Source: CAYMTN01 sp964393335 | Lineage (GTDB): Bacteria > Chloroflexota > Anaerolineae > Aggregatilineales > Aggregatilineaceae | Length of the DNA stretch: 64,000 bases | Direction: 5' to 3' | NCBI GenBank assembly: GCA_964393335.1 | Contig: CAYMTN010000001.1 | Coordinates: 1 to 64,000 of the forward strand | Part shown: positions 34,499 through 44,056 of the stretch, piece after piece | Position numbering within the stretch: position 1 is the stretch's first letter | How the letters are laid out: the number at the start of each line of letters is the position of its first letter | The notes under the pieces: model-generated | The model's database searches: none | What the model was told of the DNA's origin: nothing | What the model saw: only the letters and a program-made list of their open reading frames with translations | Translations under genes and position numbers: made by a program

Positions 34499-36022
34499 AT
34501 GGCGATTTCACCGAATGTTCTACGCACGCGTGTTCGCACGGTCCCCGATCGTGCGGCGGCCCTCCGTTTATTTGAACAGGGTGATCTGGTCCCTGTTTAC
34601 CGCACGCTGCTGGCCGACCTCGAAACGCCGGTATCCGTGTATCTCAAACTGGCGCAGGTCAACGCGGCCTCCTTTTTGTTGGAAAGCGTCGAAGGCGGCG
34701 AGCAGGTCGGGCGTTATTCGTTCCTGGGCGTGAATCCGAAGGGCCTGATCACGGTCCAGCATGACGTGGTGACCACCACGCGGCACGGCGTCACCACCAC
34801 GCGCGATTTGGCCCCTGGGGAAGACCCGCTGCACGTCGTCGAGCACGAGTTCGAGCGTGTGCGGCCCGTGCGGCTGGACGGGCTGCCGCGATTCATCGGG
34901 GGCGCGGTGGGTTATCTCAGCTACGACATCGTGCGTTACATCGAGCGCCTGCCCGCTACCGCTGTGGACGAGCTTGACGTGCCGGATGCGGCGTTCATGC
35001 TGGCCGACACGCTCGTGATTTTCGACCACGCCAAACACCAGTTGATCATTCTCGCCAACGCGCACAACACCGGCGATCCCGGTGCTGCGTACGATGACGC
35101 CGTGCAGCGCATCGACGCGATCACCGACGCGCTGGCCGCCCCGCTGCCGTACCTGGACGCGGGCGAACCGGTCGCAGGTGATGCCGATCTCCGGTCGAAC
35201 GTGACGCGCGAGCAGTTCGAGGCGAATGTCCGCGCGGCCAAAGAATACATTGCCGCCGGAGATGCCTTCCAGATCGTCGTGTCGCAGCGTTTCAGCCGCC
35301 AGACCGGCGCGCCGCCGTTCACCATTTACCGCGCGCTGCGGGCGCTCAATCCTTCACCTTACATGTTTTTCCTGCGTTTTAATGACGATTTCAGCCTGAT
35401 CGGCGCGTCGCCGGAAATGATGGTCCGCCTGGAAGATGGCGTCGCCACCGTGCGGCCCATTGCCGGGACGCGTCCGCGCGGCGCGGACGAGGCCGAAGAC
35501 GAGCGGCTGGCCGAGGAACTGCTCGCCGACGAAAAAGAACGCGCCGAACACGTCATGCTGGTTGACCTGGGGCGCAACGACCTGGGTCGCGTGTGCGAGT
35601 ACGGGTCGGTGCGCGTGCCGAACATGATGTACATCGAGCGCTACTCGCACGTGATGCACATCGTCAGCCAGGTCCAGGGCCGCATCCGGGACGGCATGAA
35701 CGCGTTTGACCTGCTGCGCGCGACGTTCCCTGCCGGGACGTTGAGCGGCGCGCCTAAGGTGCGCGCGATGGAAATCATCGAGGAGCTGGAAGGCACGCGG
35801 CGCGGCCCGTATGGCGGCGCGGTGGGCTACTTCAGCTTCGACGGCTCGATGGATACGTGCATCACGATCCGCACGATGATGAAACACGGCGACGTGGTGC
35901 ATTTCCAGTCCGGCGCGGGCATCGTGGCCGACAGCGACCCCGCCCGCGAATACGAGGAAACGGTCAACAAGGCGCGGGCGGTCGCCGTCGCCGTGACTAA
36001 CGCCGAAGGCGGCCTGGTGTAG
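34499..36022 (+). CDS. trpE: Anthranilate synthase component I
   Basis: 507 residues; makes anthranilate from chorismate with ammonia from TrpG. The LLES motif near residue 57, part of the tryptophan feedback site, is intact. The C-terminal chorismate-binding domain has PIAGTRPRG, the DLGRNDLGRV block and FPAGTLSGAPK. I chose the ATG at 34499 with AGGAG nine bases before; upstream in-frame codons fall in the T-box leader. It is the first gene of the trp operon. Confidence 0.97.
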   Translation: MAISPNVLRTRVRTVPDRAAALRLFEQGDLVPVYRTLLADLETPVSVYLKLAQVNAASFLLESVEGGEQVGRYSFLGVNPKGLITVQHDVVTTTRHGVTTTRDLAPGEDPLHVVEHEFERVRPVRLDGLPRFIGGAVGYLSYDIVRYIERLPATAVDELDVPDAAFMLADTLVIFDHAKHQLIILANAHNTGDPGAAYDDAVQRIDAITDALAAPLPYLDAGEPVAGDADLRSNVTREQFEANVRAAKEYIAAGDAFQIVVSQRFSRQTGAPPFTIYRALRALNPSPYMFFLRFNDDFSLIGASPEMMVRLEDGVATVRPIAGTRPRGADEAEDERLAEELLADEKERAEHVMLVDLGRNDLGRVCEYGSVRVPNMMYIERYSHVMHIVSQVQGRIRDGMNAFDLLRATFPAGTLSGAPKVRAMEIIEELEGTRRGPYGGAVGYFSFDGSMDTCITIRTMMKHGDVVHFQSGAGIVADSDPAREYEETVNKARAVAVAVTNAEGGLV

Positions 36023-36034
36023 GAGGAGCACGCC

Positions 36035-36601
36035 ATGATCCTGGTAATCGACAACTACGACAGCTTTACTTACAACCTCGTGCAAGCCATGGGTGAACTG
36101 GGCGCTGATCTGCACGTGGCACGCAACGACCAGATCACGTTGGACGAGGTGCGCGCCCTGGGGCCGACGCATATCGTGATCTCGCCGGGACCGGGCACCC
36201 CGGATGACGGCGGCATTTCGATGGACCTGATCCGCGAGATGGGGCCGCATACGCCGGTGTTGGGCGTATGCCTGGGGCAGCAGTCGATCGGGCAGGTCTA
36301 CGGCGGGCGGGTGGTGCGCGCCCCGCGCCTGATGCACGGCAAGACGAGCATGATCTATCACAAAAACGCCCGGCTGTTCACCGGTGTCCCCAGCCCGTTT
36401 GAGGCGACACGTTACCACAGCCTGATCGTCGAGGAGCCGCTGCCGGACGCGTTGGTCGTCACGGCGTTCACTGAAGCGGGCGAGGTGATGGCGCTGCGCC
36501 ACAAGGAATACCCGGTGGTCGGTGTGCAGTTCCACCCGGAGTCTATTCTGACGAAGTTTGGCCCGCGCATTTTGCAGAACTTTTTGGAGAACCGTTTGTG
36601 A
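36035..36601 (+). CDS. trpG: Anthranilate synthase component II (glutamine amidotransferase)
   Basis: 188 residues; class I glutamine amidotransferase. The nucleophilic cysteine lies in [11 protein letters not shown], the oxyanion loop in SPGPGTPDD and the His-Glu pair in VQFHPESIL. It supplies ammonia to TrpE. It begins 12 bases after trpE with a GGAGGAG site, and is a separate protein rather than fused to TrpE or TrpD. Confidence 0.97.
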   Translation: MILVIDNYDSFTYNLVQAMGELGADLHVARNDQITLDEVRALGPTHIVISPGPGTPDDGGISMDLIREMGPHTPVLGVCLGQQSIGQVYGGRVVRAPRLMHGKTSMIYHKNARLFTGVPSPFEATRYHSLIVEEPLPDALVVTAFTEAGEVMALRHKEYPVVGVQFHPESILTKFGPRILQNFLENRL

Positions 36602-36645
36602 TGGTGCTTGCCAGTACGAAATTAGTTCGAGAGGACAGCCTGACG

Positions 36646-37680
36646 ATGGATATTCAACGCGCGATTGAAGTGATCAGCCGGTTCGGCCAACTCCGCGTAG
36701 AGGACGCCGAAGCGGTGATGAACCAGATTATGCGGGGCGAAGCGACCGAAGCGCAGATCGGCGCTTACCTGATGGGGCTGCGTATGAAGGGCGAAACCGA
36801 AGCCGAAATCCTGGGCAGCGCGCGCGCCATGCGCGCCAACGCCGTGCGCGTACCGACGCAGGCCGGCGGTGACCTGCTGGATACGTGCGGCACCGGCGGC
36901 GATAAGTCCGGCACGTTTAACATCAGCACGACGGTTGCGTTTGTGGCGGCGGGCGCGGGCGTGCGCATCGCCAAACACGGCAACCGCGCCGCGACCAGCA
37001 AATGCGGCAGCGCCGACGTGCTGGCCGAACTGGGCGTGAACCTGGACCTGACGCCGGAGCAGGTCGGGCAGTGTGTGGACGAGATCGGGATCGGTTTTCT
37101 GTTTGCGCCTAAGCTGCATCCCGCCATGAAACACGCCATTGGCCCGCGCCGCCAGATGGCCGTGCGCACGATCTTCAACATCCTGGGGCCGCTGACCAAT
37201 CCGGCGGGCGCGCAGCGGCAGTTGATGGGCGTTTTCACACCGGACCTGACCGAGTTCATCGCCAACGTGCTCGGCGAGTTGGGCGCTATCGCGGCGATTG
37301 TGGTCTGCGGTTATGGCAACCTGGACGAATTGACGACCACCGGCCCCAACCGCGTCAGCCACTACGAAAACGGCTCGGTTCAAACCTATGAGCTGAATCC
37401 GTTGGACTATAATCTGAAGACCGCGCACATCTCAGAACTGCTCGGCGGCGATGCACCTACCAACGCGGCGATTCTGCGCGGCATCCTCAACGGCGAGGTG
37501 GACAGCGCCAAGCGGGATGTCGTGTTGTTGAACGCAGGCGCGGCATTGATCGCGGCGGGCCAGGCGGCTGATTTTAACGAGGGAATGGCGCTGGCGCGCG
37601 ACGTGATCGACAGCGGCGCGGCGCTCGCCAAGCTCGACGCGCTGATCGCGTATAGCCAGGAGTTAGCCGTACATGCGTAG
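36646..37680 (+). CDS. trpD: Anthranilate phosphoribosyltransferase
   Basis: 344 residues; adds phosphoribose from PRPP to anthranilate. DTCGTGGDKSGTFNISTT (PRPP loop), KHGNRAATSKCGSADVLAELG and GPLTNPAGAQRQLMGV are present. I chose the ATG at 36646 because family similarity begins there and AGAGGA precedes it by 10 bases. An ATG at 36601, overlapping the trpG stop, is also in frame and would add 15 residues. Confidence 0.95.
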   Translation: MDIQRAIEVISRFGQLRVEDAEAVMNQIMRGEATEAQIGAYLMGLRMKGETEAEILGSARAMRANAVRVPTQAGGDLLDTCGTGGDKSGTFNISTTVAFVAAGAGVRIAKHGNRAATSKCGSADVLAELGVNLDLTPEQVGQCVDEIGIGFLFAPKLHPAMKHAIGPRRQMAVRTIFNILGPLTNPAGAQRQLMGVFTPDLTEFIANVLGELGAIAAIVVCGYGNLDELTTTGPNRVSHYENGSVQTYELNPLDYNLKTAHISELLGGDAPTNAAILRGILNGEVDSAKRDVVLLNAGAALIAAGQAADFNEGMALARDVIDSGAALAKLDALIAYSQELAVHA

Positions 37681-38500
37681 CAGGTTTGTGCGCACCGAAA
37701 CCGTTTTAGACAAAATACTCGATCATAAAGTAATGGAAATCGAAACCCGCCGGGCGGCGATCCCCGTGCCACGTGTTGTCGAAGCGGCCACGCTGGCCGC
37801 GCCGCCGCGTGATATGCTGGCCGCCCTGCGCGGGGACGAGTCTGAGACGGTTGTTTTGATCGCGGAGGTGAAACACGCGTCGCCGTCGAGAGGGGTGCTG
37901 GTCGAGCCGTTTCAACCGGTATCACTCGGCAAGACGTATGCCCGGCACGGCGCGGCGGCGATCTCCGTGCTGACCGATGAGCGGTTTTTCATGGGCAGCC
38001 TGGACGATATGACCGCCGTCCGTAACGCGGTGGATGTGCCCGTGCTGCGCAAGGATTTTGTGATCGACCCGTACCAGGTGTACGAGGGGCGCGCGGCGGG
38101 CGCGGACGCCATCCTGCTGATCGTCGCCGGGCTGGAAGATGGGCAGTTGGCCGATCTGCACGCGCTGGTCACCGGACTGGGCATGGCGGCGCTGGTCGAA
38201 GTGCACGACGAGGCCGAATTGGACCGCGCGCTGCGCCTCGATCCCGCGCTGATCGGCATCAACAACCGCGATCTCAAAACGTTCGACGTGCGCCTGGAAA
38301 CAACCGTGCGGCTCGCGCCGCGCGTGCCGGAGACGGTTACGCTGGTGGCCGAGAGCGGCATCCGCAGCGCCGGTGACGTGCGCCAGATGGGCGCAGCCGG
38401 CGCGCACGCGGTGCTGGTCGGGGAAACGCTGGTCCAGGCGCGCCAGCCGGGCCACATGGTCAGGCAGTTGAGCGGCCAGCGGCGCAAGGAGGCGCTATGA
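37673..38500 (+). CDS. trpC: Indole-3-glycerol phosphate synthase
   Basis: 275 residues; ring closure of the carboxyphenylamino-deoxyribulose phosphate. The signature IAEVKHASPSRG, the VLRKDFVIDPYQVYE block and GINNRDLKTF are present along with VAESGI. The start overlaps trpD by 8 bases and the end overlaps trpF by 4. It is separate from TrpF. Confidence 0.97.
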   Translation: MRSRFVRTETVLDKILDHKVMEIETRRAAIPVPRVVEAATLAAPPRDMLAALRGDESETVVLIAEVKHASPSRGVLVEPFQPVSLGKTYARHGAAAISVLTDERFFMGSLDDMTAVRNAVDVPVLRKDFVIDPYQVYEGRAAGADAILLIVAGLEDGQLADLHALVTGLGMAALVEVHDEAELDRALRLDPALIGINNRDLKTFDVRLETTVRLAPRVPETVTLVAESGIRSAGDVRQMGAAGAHAVLVGETLVQARQPGHMVRQLSGQRRKEAL

Positions 38501-39177
38501 CCCGCACACGGATCAAGGTTTGTGGTCTGACGGAGGCGGACAACGCGCTGTTGTGCGCCGAGGCCGGAGCGGATATGCTCGGCCTGAACTTTTACCCGCC
38601 CAGCCCGCGTTCGCTCACGCCGGACGCGGCACGGCAGATCACGGATGTGCTGCGCGAGGCATTTGGTGATCGCTGCCCGCTGCTGGTCGGCGTGTTTGTC
38701 AATGCCAGCGCCGGGACAATCGCCGCGATCATCGATCGCGTTGGGCTGGATGCGGCTCAGCTCAGCGGTGACGAATCCGGTGACGTGTTGGCCGCGTTGG
38801 GCGGGCGGGCGATCAAGGCGATTCGCCCGCGCAGCCGTGCCGAAGCGCTCGATCACGCGGCGTTGTTTCTGGCGCACGCGCCCGGCGACGACCGGATGCC
38901 CGCGCTGGTGGTCGATGCGTACCACCAAGAACTGTATGGCGGCACCGGCGAGGCGGCCAGCGTGGACGTGGCCCTGGCCGTGAAGGGGCTGACGCTCCGC
39001 CTGATGCTGGCGGGCGGCCTGACGCCTGAGAACGTCGCGGACCGGGTGCGCGCCATCCAGCCCTGGGGTGTCGATGTCGCCAGCGGCGTTGAGCGCGGTA
39101 CGCCGGGCGTGAAGGTACCGGCGCGTGTGCGGGCATTTGTCGCGGCGGTGCGATCCGCCGAGGGAGACCATGACTGA
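38497..39177 (+). CDS. trpF: Phosphoribosylanthranilate isomerase
   Basis: 226 residues; Amadori rearrangement of phosphoribosylanthranilate. KVCGLT with the catalytic cysteine at the start, GLNFYPPSPR, LDAAQLSGDE and the late LAGGLTPENV and DVASGVE blocks are all visible. The start codon sits in an ATGA overlap with trpC. Confidence 0.96.
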   Translation: MTRTRIKVCGLTEADNALLCAEAGADMLGLNFYPPSPRSLTPDAARQITDVLREAFGDRCPLLVGVFVNASAGTIAAIIDRVGLDAAQLSGDESGDVLAALGGRAIKAIRPRSRAEALDHAALFLAHAPGDDRMPALVVDAYHQELYGGTGEAASVDVALAVKGLTLRLMLAGGLTPENVADRVRAIQPWGVDVASGVERGTPGVKVPARVRAFVAAVRSAEGDHD

Positions 39178-39694
39178 GATACGCAGCACGACGATGATTT
39201 ACGGGATGCAGGCCGCCGACTGGCCGCAGGTCGCGGCCATCTACCGGGAAGGCATCGCAACCGGTCTGGCGACGTTTGAAACGGCGGTGCCGTCCTGGGA
39301 TGCCTGGAACGCCGCGCACCTGGCAGACTGCCGACTGGTTGCGCGCCAGGATGGTCAGGTGCTGGGTTGGGCGGCGCTGTCGCCGGTATCGAGCCGGTGT
39401 GTATACGCCGGTGTAGCCGAGGTCAGCGTGTATGTCGCCGCTGGCGCGCGGGGTCAGGGCGTAGGTAAAGGGCTGCTGGCCGCGCTGGTCACGGTGTCGG
39501 AAGCGGCGGCGCTGTGGACGCTCCAGGCGGGCATTTTCCGCGAGAATACGGCCAGCATCGCGCTGCATACGGCGTGCGGCTTCCGCGTGGTTGGTTACCG
39601 CGAGCGGTTGGGGCGGCTCGACGGCGTGTGGCACGATGTGATGTTGATGGAACGGCGCAGCCCGGTTGTGGGCTGCGATCCCAGGAATGGATGA
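39170..39694 (+). CDS. GNAT N-acetyltransferase (phosphinothricin acetyltransferase type)
   Basis: 174 residues. The acetyl-CoA loop [17 protein letters not shown] and the family-typical [15 protein letters not shown] and [22 protein letters not shown] blocks place it with Pat/MnaT enzymes, which acetylate amino-acid-like amines such as methionine sulfone or phosphinothricin. It lies between trpF and trpB, overlapping trpF by 8 bases with AGGGAG before its ATG, so it is expressed under the T-box. It has no known role in tryptophan synthesis; a role in detoxification or an aromatic intermediate is only a guess. Confidence 0.88.
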   Translation: MTEIRSTTMIYGMQAADWPQVAAIYREGIATGLATFETAVPSWDAWNAAHLADCRLVARQDGQVLGWAALSPVSSRCVYAGVAEVSVYVAAGARGQGVGKGLLAALVTVSEAAALWTLQAGIFRENTASIALHTACGFRVVGYRERLGRLDGVWHDVMLMERRSPVVGCDPRNG

Positions 39695-39698
39695 AACT

Positions 39699-40910
39699 AT
39701 GAACGGCTTACAGCATGCGCCCGACGCGCGCGGCTACTACGGTGACTACGGCGGGCGCTTTGTGCCGGAGACGTTGATCCCGGCGTTGGACGAGTTAACA
39801 GAGGCGTTTTACGCGGCGCTGGCCGATCCGGCTTTTCAAGCGCAGTTTGCCGGTCTGCAAGCGACCTATACCGGACGCCCGACCCCGATCAGTTACGCCG
39901 CGCGGCTGAGCGATCATCTTGGCGGGGCGCGCATTTTCCTGAAACGCGAAGACCTCGCGCATACCGGCGCGCACAAGATCAACAACGCGCTGGGGCAGGC
40001 GCTGCTCGCGGTGCGGATGGGCAAACGGCGCATCGTGGCCGAAACCGGCGCGGGGCAGCACGGCGTGGCGACGGCGACCGCCTGCGCGCTGCTCGGCCTG
40101 GAGTGCCACGTCTTCATGGGCAGCGTTGATATCGCCCGCCAGCGGCCCAACGTGTTTCGCATGAAACTGCTCGGCGCGGACGTGATCCCGGTCGAAAGCG
40201 GCAGCAGAACGCTAAAAGATGCGATCAACGAGGCGATCCGCGATTGGGTGACCAACGTCCGCACGACGCATTACCTGCTCGGTTCCGTGCTGGGGCCGCA
40301 TCCGTACCCGCTCATGGTGCGTGAATTTCAGAGCGTGATCGGCATCGAAGCCCGCCAGCAGATGCTCGATCAAACCGGGCACCTGCCGGATGTGTGTATC
40401 GCGTGCGTAGGCGGCGGCAGCAACGCGATCGGCCTGTTCCACGCCTTCCGCGACGACGAGTCGATCGACCTGATCGGCGTCGAAGCAGGCGGGCGCGGCA
40501 TCGACAGCGGCGAGCACGCCGCGCGTTTTGCCGATCCGAACGTCGGGCGGCCCGGCGTGCTGCATGGCACGCGTTCGTTTGTGCTGCAAGACGCCGACGG
40601 GCAGATCAAAAATACGCACAGCGTATCGGCGGGGCTGGATTACGCGTCGGTCGGGCCGGAACACGCGTACCTGCGGCAGATGGAGCGCGCCTTTTACACC
40701 GTCGCCACCGACGACGAAGCGCTCGAAGCCTTCCAGGTGCTCAGCCAGCTTGAGGGCATCATCCCGGCCCTGGAGAGCGCCCACGCGGTCGCTGAAGCGA
40801 TCAAACGCGCCCCCACCATGCCCCACGATTCGATCATCCTGGTCAACCTGTCCGGGCGTGGTGACAAGGACCTGGATACGGTCATTCACGAGTTAGGCGG
40901 TGAAGCATGA
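39699..40910 (+). CDS. trpB: Tryptophan synthase beta chain
   Basis: 403 residues; PLP enzyme joining indole and serine. The start [15 protein letters not shown], the PLP lysine K93 in [13 protein letters not shown], the [18 protein letters not shown] block ([14 protein letters not shown]) and the GGGSNAIG phosphate loop mark the TrpB1 class. The ATG at 39699 begins 5 bases after the GNAT stop. Its end overlaps trpA by 4 bases. Confidence 0.97.
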   Translation: MNGLQHAPDARGYYGDYGGRFVPETLIPALDELTEAFYAALADPAFQAQFAGLQATYTGRPTPISYAARLSDHLGGARIFLKREDLAHTGAHKINNALGQALLAVRMGKRRIVAETGAGQHGVATATACALLGLECHVFMGSVDIARQRPNVFRMKLLGADVIPVESGSRTLKDAINEAIRDWVTNVRTTHYLLGSVLGPHPYPLMVREFQSVIGIEARQQMLDQTGHLPDVCIACVGGGSNAIGLFHAFRDDESIDLIGVEAGGRGIDSGEHAARFADPNVGRPGVLHGTRSFVLQDADGQIKNTHSVSAGLDYASVGPEHAYLRQMERAFYTVATDDEALEAFQVLSQLEGIIPALESAHAVAEAIKRAPTMPHDSIILVNLSGRGDKDLDTVIHELGGEA

Positions 40911-41719
40911 GCGAGATAACGGCGCAGACCGGCGTCGAGTCGATTGCTGCCATGTTCGCGGCGGCACGGGCGCAGCAGCGCGCCGCGTTTCTGCCATATT
41001 ACCCCGTCGGATACCCGACCTACGCGCAGTCGCTGGACAGCATCGAAGCGATGGCAGCAGCAGGCGTGGACGGATTCGAGATCGGCATCCCGTTTAGCGA
41101 TCCGCTGGCCGATGGCCCGACGATCCAGGCGGCGACCCAGGTCGCGCTGGAAAACGGGATCACGGTGCGGCGCTGCCTGGATGCGGTGCGCGATCTGCGC
41201 GGACGCGGCGTGCACCAGCCGATGTTGTTAATGGGCTACCTCAACCCGCTGTTATCCTATGGTCTGGATGCCTTCACGCGGGATGCGCGCGCCGCCGGGG
41301 CCGACGGGCTGATCGTGCCTGACCTGCCGCCAGAGGAAGCGGGCGCGTTGGCGGCGGCCTGCCAGCGCGAAGGGTTGGCGCTGGTCTTTTTCCTGGCACC
41401 AACCAGCAGCGATGATCGGATCGCGCTGGTCGGGGGGCAGGCGCGCGGCTTCATTTACGTGGTATCGGTGACCGGAGTGACGGGCGCGCGGGCCGGGCTG
41501 CCGCCGGACCTGGAGGACTTGATCGCGCGCATCCGCGCCCTGACCAGTCAACCGCTGGTCTTGGGCTTTGGCATCAGCCAGCCGGAACAGGCGCGTTCGA
41601 TGAACGGTCTGGTCGATGGATTTATCGTCGGCAGCGCGCTGGTGAGAGCCGGGGCCTCCGGCGCGGAGGCCGTGCGTGATCTGGCGCAGCGTTTGCGCCG
41701 CGCGTTGGACACTGCCTGA
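40907..41719 (+). CDS. trpA: Tryptophan synthase alpha chain
   Basis: 270 residues; cleaves indole-3-glycerol phosphate to indole, passed to TrpB. The two catalytic acids lie in [15 protein letters not shown], and GFGISQPEQ and GVTGAR blocks are present. It starts in an ATGA overlap with trpB and is followed by a strong terminator, so it ends the operon. Confidence 0.97.
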   Translation: MSEITAQTGVESIAAMFAAARAQQRAAFLPYYPVGYPTYAQSLDSIEAMAAAGVDGFEIGIPFSDPLADGPTIQAATQVALENGITVRRCLDAVRDLRGRGVHQPMLLMGYLNPLLSYGLDAFTRDARAAGADGLIVPDLPPEEAGALAAACQREGLALVFFLAPTSSDDRIALVGGQARGFIYVVSVTGVTGARAGLPPDLEDLIARIRALTSQPLVLGFGISQPEQARSMNGLVDGFIVGSALVRAGASGAEAVRDLAQRLRRALDTA

Positions 41720-41745
41720 CGGGGAGTTTTCGCCGGTACGAGAGC

Positions 41746-41775
41746 GCCGCCACGCCTATCGCGTGGCGGCTTTTT
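41746..41775 (+). terminator. Terminator of the trp operon
   Basis: A perfect 10-bp stem (gccgccacgc / gcgtggcggc), a 5-base loop and T5 directly after. It lies 26 bases after trpA. The next ~240 bases (41776-42014) are notably AT-rich and hold no gene I can support; they probably carry the promoter of the following operon. Confidence 0.93.
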
Positions 41776-42014
41776 GTTAGAACGTTGTTAAAACGCGGGG
41801 CATTTATGTTTATGCGCAGGGGAGATGATGGTTGTTACAGGCAAAACAGGTCACTTGAGCTATTTCCAATAAGGCTAAGTTGGTATAGGATTAAGTTTGA
41901 ATAAGCTAACAAGGGCAGTGGGGATTACGGGTAAGCTTATCTTGTTTTAATAGTGACTACCTTAAAGTAATATACATAATAATATAAGTGTGGTGAAAAA
42001 AGGCGGGGGATTCG

Positions 42015-43133
42015 TTGAAAACAACCCGATCACAGGCGGATGCGTGCCCAGCCCATGATCTTTCGTTTGACATTCAAGTAGCCGCAAGCGTGCAGGAGTT
42101 TGACCCGGCTGCCTGGGATCATCTGGCGGGGGGGCGACCGTTCGCCAGTTACCGCTGGTACCAGTTCGGTGAGCTTGCGCTGGCAGGTGACACGCCCGTT
42201 TATATCGTGCTTTCCCACCAGGGCGAACCGGTCGCCCGCGCGACGTTTTGGCTGACCACCCAGGAACCGCTGCCGGTCGCGTCCCGCCTGGGGCGCACCC
42301 TGTTATATACTGCCGTCCGCCGCTGGCCGTTATTTTTATGCCGGTGTCCCTTTGCCAGCACCACCGGCCTGATTCTGCCTGATTCACCCCTGCGCGGGCC
42401 GGCCCTTAACACGCTGATCGACATCACGCACGACCTCAGCCGCCAACATCACGTATCGTTTACCGTGTTCGACTACCTGGATCACGCACTGGAAAACGTC
42501 ACGTGGCCCGCTGTGCTCATTCGCGTGGATGGCATGGACCCTGGCACGCGGTTGAGAATCACCTGGCCGGATTTTGAGAGTTATATCGGTAGCCTGGGCA
42601 AATCGGCGCGCAAGGATTACCGCCGTCACCGCAACCGCGCGGCGGACCAGGGCATTGTGGTCGCCTATCACCCGCGCGTGGACGATGTTGGGGCGGCGCT
42701 GGCCTTGATCCGGAACGTTGAAAATCACCACGACTCGACGCCAAACCCGTATGCACCGCACATGCTAAAGAACGCCGAGATGGTAGGCGGCACCTGGATC
42801 ACGGCCCGCGTCGAGGATCGGTTGGTCGGCTGCGGGCTGCTGCTGGGCGATGGATCGACGCAGTTTTTGGCGCTGTTGGGACTCGATTACGAGGTGCGCT
42901 ACGCCTATTTCCAACTAGTCTACGGCGCGATCCGGTGCGCGATCGAGTCGGGAACGAGCGTGCTGCGCGGCGGTGGTGGCGCGTATGAGCTGAAGACCCG
43001 GCTGGGCTTTGAGGTGGAACGCCACAATCACCTGATGTTTGGCGTCACGAACCCCGCGTTGCGCTGGCTGGCGCGGCACCTGGCGGGCAGCTCGTTAGGC
43101 GACGACCACCATCCAAAGGACGACGACGCGTGA
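42015..43133 (+). CDS. FemAB/BioF2-like GNAT-fold transferase, first gene of the diterpene operon
   Basis: 372 residues with a double GNAT-like organisation as in FemAB or peptidoglycan-bridge and related acyltransferases. Features are the GGRPFASYRWYQFGELAL start, the KSARKDYRRHRNRA basic helix and the LRGGGGAYELKTRLGFEVERHNHLMF C-terminal block. The start is a TTG at 42015 preceded by GGCGGGGG. Its stop overlaps the next gene by 4 bases (GTGA), so it is coupled to the diterpene genes. It could acylate or aminoacylate the terpenoid, or act on an unrelated substrate; the sequence does not decide. Confidence 0.72.
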   Translation: MKTTRSQADACPAHDLSFDIQVAASVQEFDPAAWDHLAGGRPFASYRWYQFGELALAGDTPVYIVLSHQGEPVARATFWLTTQEPLPVASRLGRTLLYTAVRRWPLFLCRCPFASTTGLILPDSPLRGPALNTLIDITHDLSRQHHVSFTVFDYLDHALENVTWPAVLIRVDGMDPGTRLRITWPDFESYIGSLGKSARKDYRRHRNRAADQGIVVAYHPRVDDVGAALALIRNVENHHDSTPNPYAPHMLKNAEMVGGTWITARVEDRLVGCGLLLGDGSTQFLALLGLDYEVRYAYFQLVYGAIRCAIESGTSVLRGGGGAYELKTRLGFEVERHNHLMFGVTNPALRWLARHLAGSSLGDDHHPKDDDA

Positions 43134-44056
43134 CCAGTGATGAATTTCAGGCATTACCGGCGGCGGAGGTCGCGGCACGTGTCCGCGAGGCAGGCCCGAA
43201 AGTCTGCGTGTTTCCGATCAACGGCACGCGGCGTTGGTTTTTGCTGGAACATCCCCCGCAGCCGGATTCTGATGTGCTCGCCACCTATCTATCCACGGTC
43301 GAACGGCGACATATCGACCTGTACCGGCTGTTTTTTGATCACGGCGTTCACACGCTGCTCACACCTGCCTTTGGCCCGGACCTGATGGAGCGCGGCGACG
43401 ACTATATCCAGATCGCCGCCGAAGGATTGGCCCGGCTGGTGACTGGGGACCTGTTCCTGGATTTTTACCGCGAATACGGGGTGCGCGCGCGCTTCTATGG
43501 CGACTACCGTAAATATTTCGGCGCGACCCGGTTTGCCTATTTGTGTGACTTATTTGACGATCTGGCCGAGCGCACGGTCTCTCACACGCGACACCGCCTG
43601 TTTTTTGGACTGTTCGCCCACGATCCCGCCGAAACCATCGCGGAACTGTCGGTGCAGTTTTTTCGCCAGCACGGACGCGTGCCGGACAAACGGACGCTGG
43701 TCGAGCTGTATTACGGCGAATATGTGCCGCCGGTCGATCTGTTTATTGGCTTTGACAAATTCTGCGCGTTTGATATGCCGTTGGTGGCGACGGGCAACGA
43801 AGACCTGTATTTCACCGTCAGCCCGTCGCCCTATTTCACCGCCTCACAACTCCGGGCGATTCTCTATGACCATCTGGTCACCCGGCGTACGACCGAGACC
43901 GATTATTCAAGCTTGGAGCCGGACGAATGGGTGTTGATGCGAGACTTTTATCGAGCCAATATCGAGAATACGCTGGGCGTAGGGGCCAAACAGGCGCGCG
44001 GCGATTATTGGTATCCACTGCCACTGGTCGAGCTTCCCAGGGGCTTCGTGGAGTGA
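43130..44056 (+). CDS. Tuberculosinol-synthase-like (Rv3378c family) diterpene synthase
   Basis: 308 residues, close along its length to what I recall of M. tuberculosis Rv3378c, a cis-prenyltransferase-fold enzyme that converts a class II cyclase product into a diterpene alcohol or an adenosine adduct. Shared blocks include GPKVCVFPINGTRRWF, GDDYIQIAAEGLARL, FYGDYRKYF, ELYYGEYVPPVDLFIGFDKF and LYFTVSPSPYFT. The aspartate that I recall as D34 of Rv3378c (in FPFDGTRRW) is Asn31 here, which may alter product or reaction. The start is GTG 43130. Its stop overlaps the cyclase start by one base, mirroring the Rv3377c-Rv3378c pairing in reversed order. Confidence 0.88.
   Translation: MTSDEFQALPAAEVAARVREAGPKVCVFPINGTRRWFLLEHPPQPDSDVLATYLSTVERRHIDLYRLFFDHGVHTLLTPAFGPDLMERGDDYIQIAAEGLARLVTGDLFLDFYREYGVRARFYGDYRKYFGATRFAYLCDLFDDLAERTVSHTRHRLFFGLFAHDPAETIAELSVQFFRQHGRVPDKRTLVELYYGEYVPPVDLFIGFDKFCAFDMPLVATGNEDLYFTVSPSPYFTASQLRAILYDHLVTRRTTETDYSSLEPDEWVLMRDFYRANIENTLGVGAKQARGDYWYPLPLVELPRGFVE

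Noticed and set aside
37912..39189. 425-codon minus-strand frame opposite trpC and trpF
   Set aside because: Both trp genes on the plus strand have full signatures; the antisense translation has none.
41776..42014. AT-rich spacer as a possible transfer boundary or attachment site
   Set aside because: No direct repeat, integrase or tRNA was found next to it; AT-richness alone is explained by a promoter region.
43927..44055. Earlier ATG for the class II cyclase
   Set aside because: The extra 43 residues lie inside the tuberculosinol-synthase-like gene in another frame and are absent from Rv3377c; the overlapping ATG at 44056 fits the family length.
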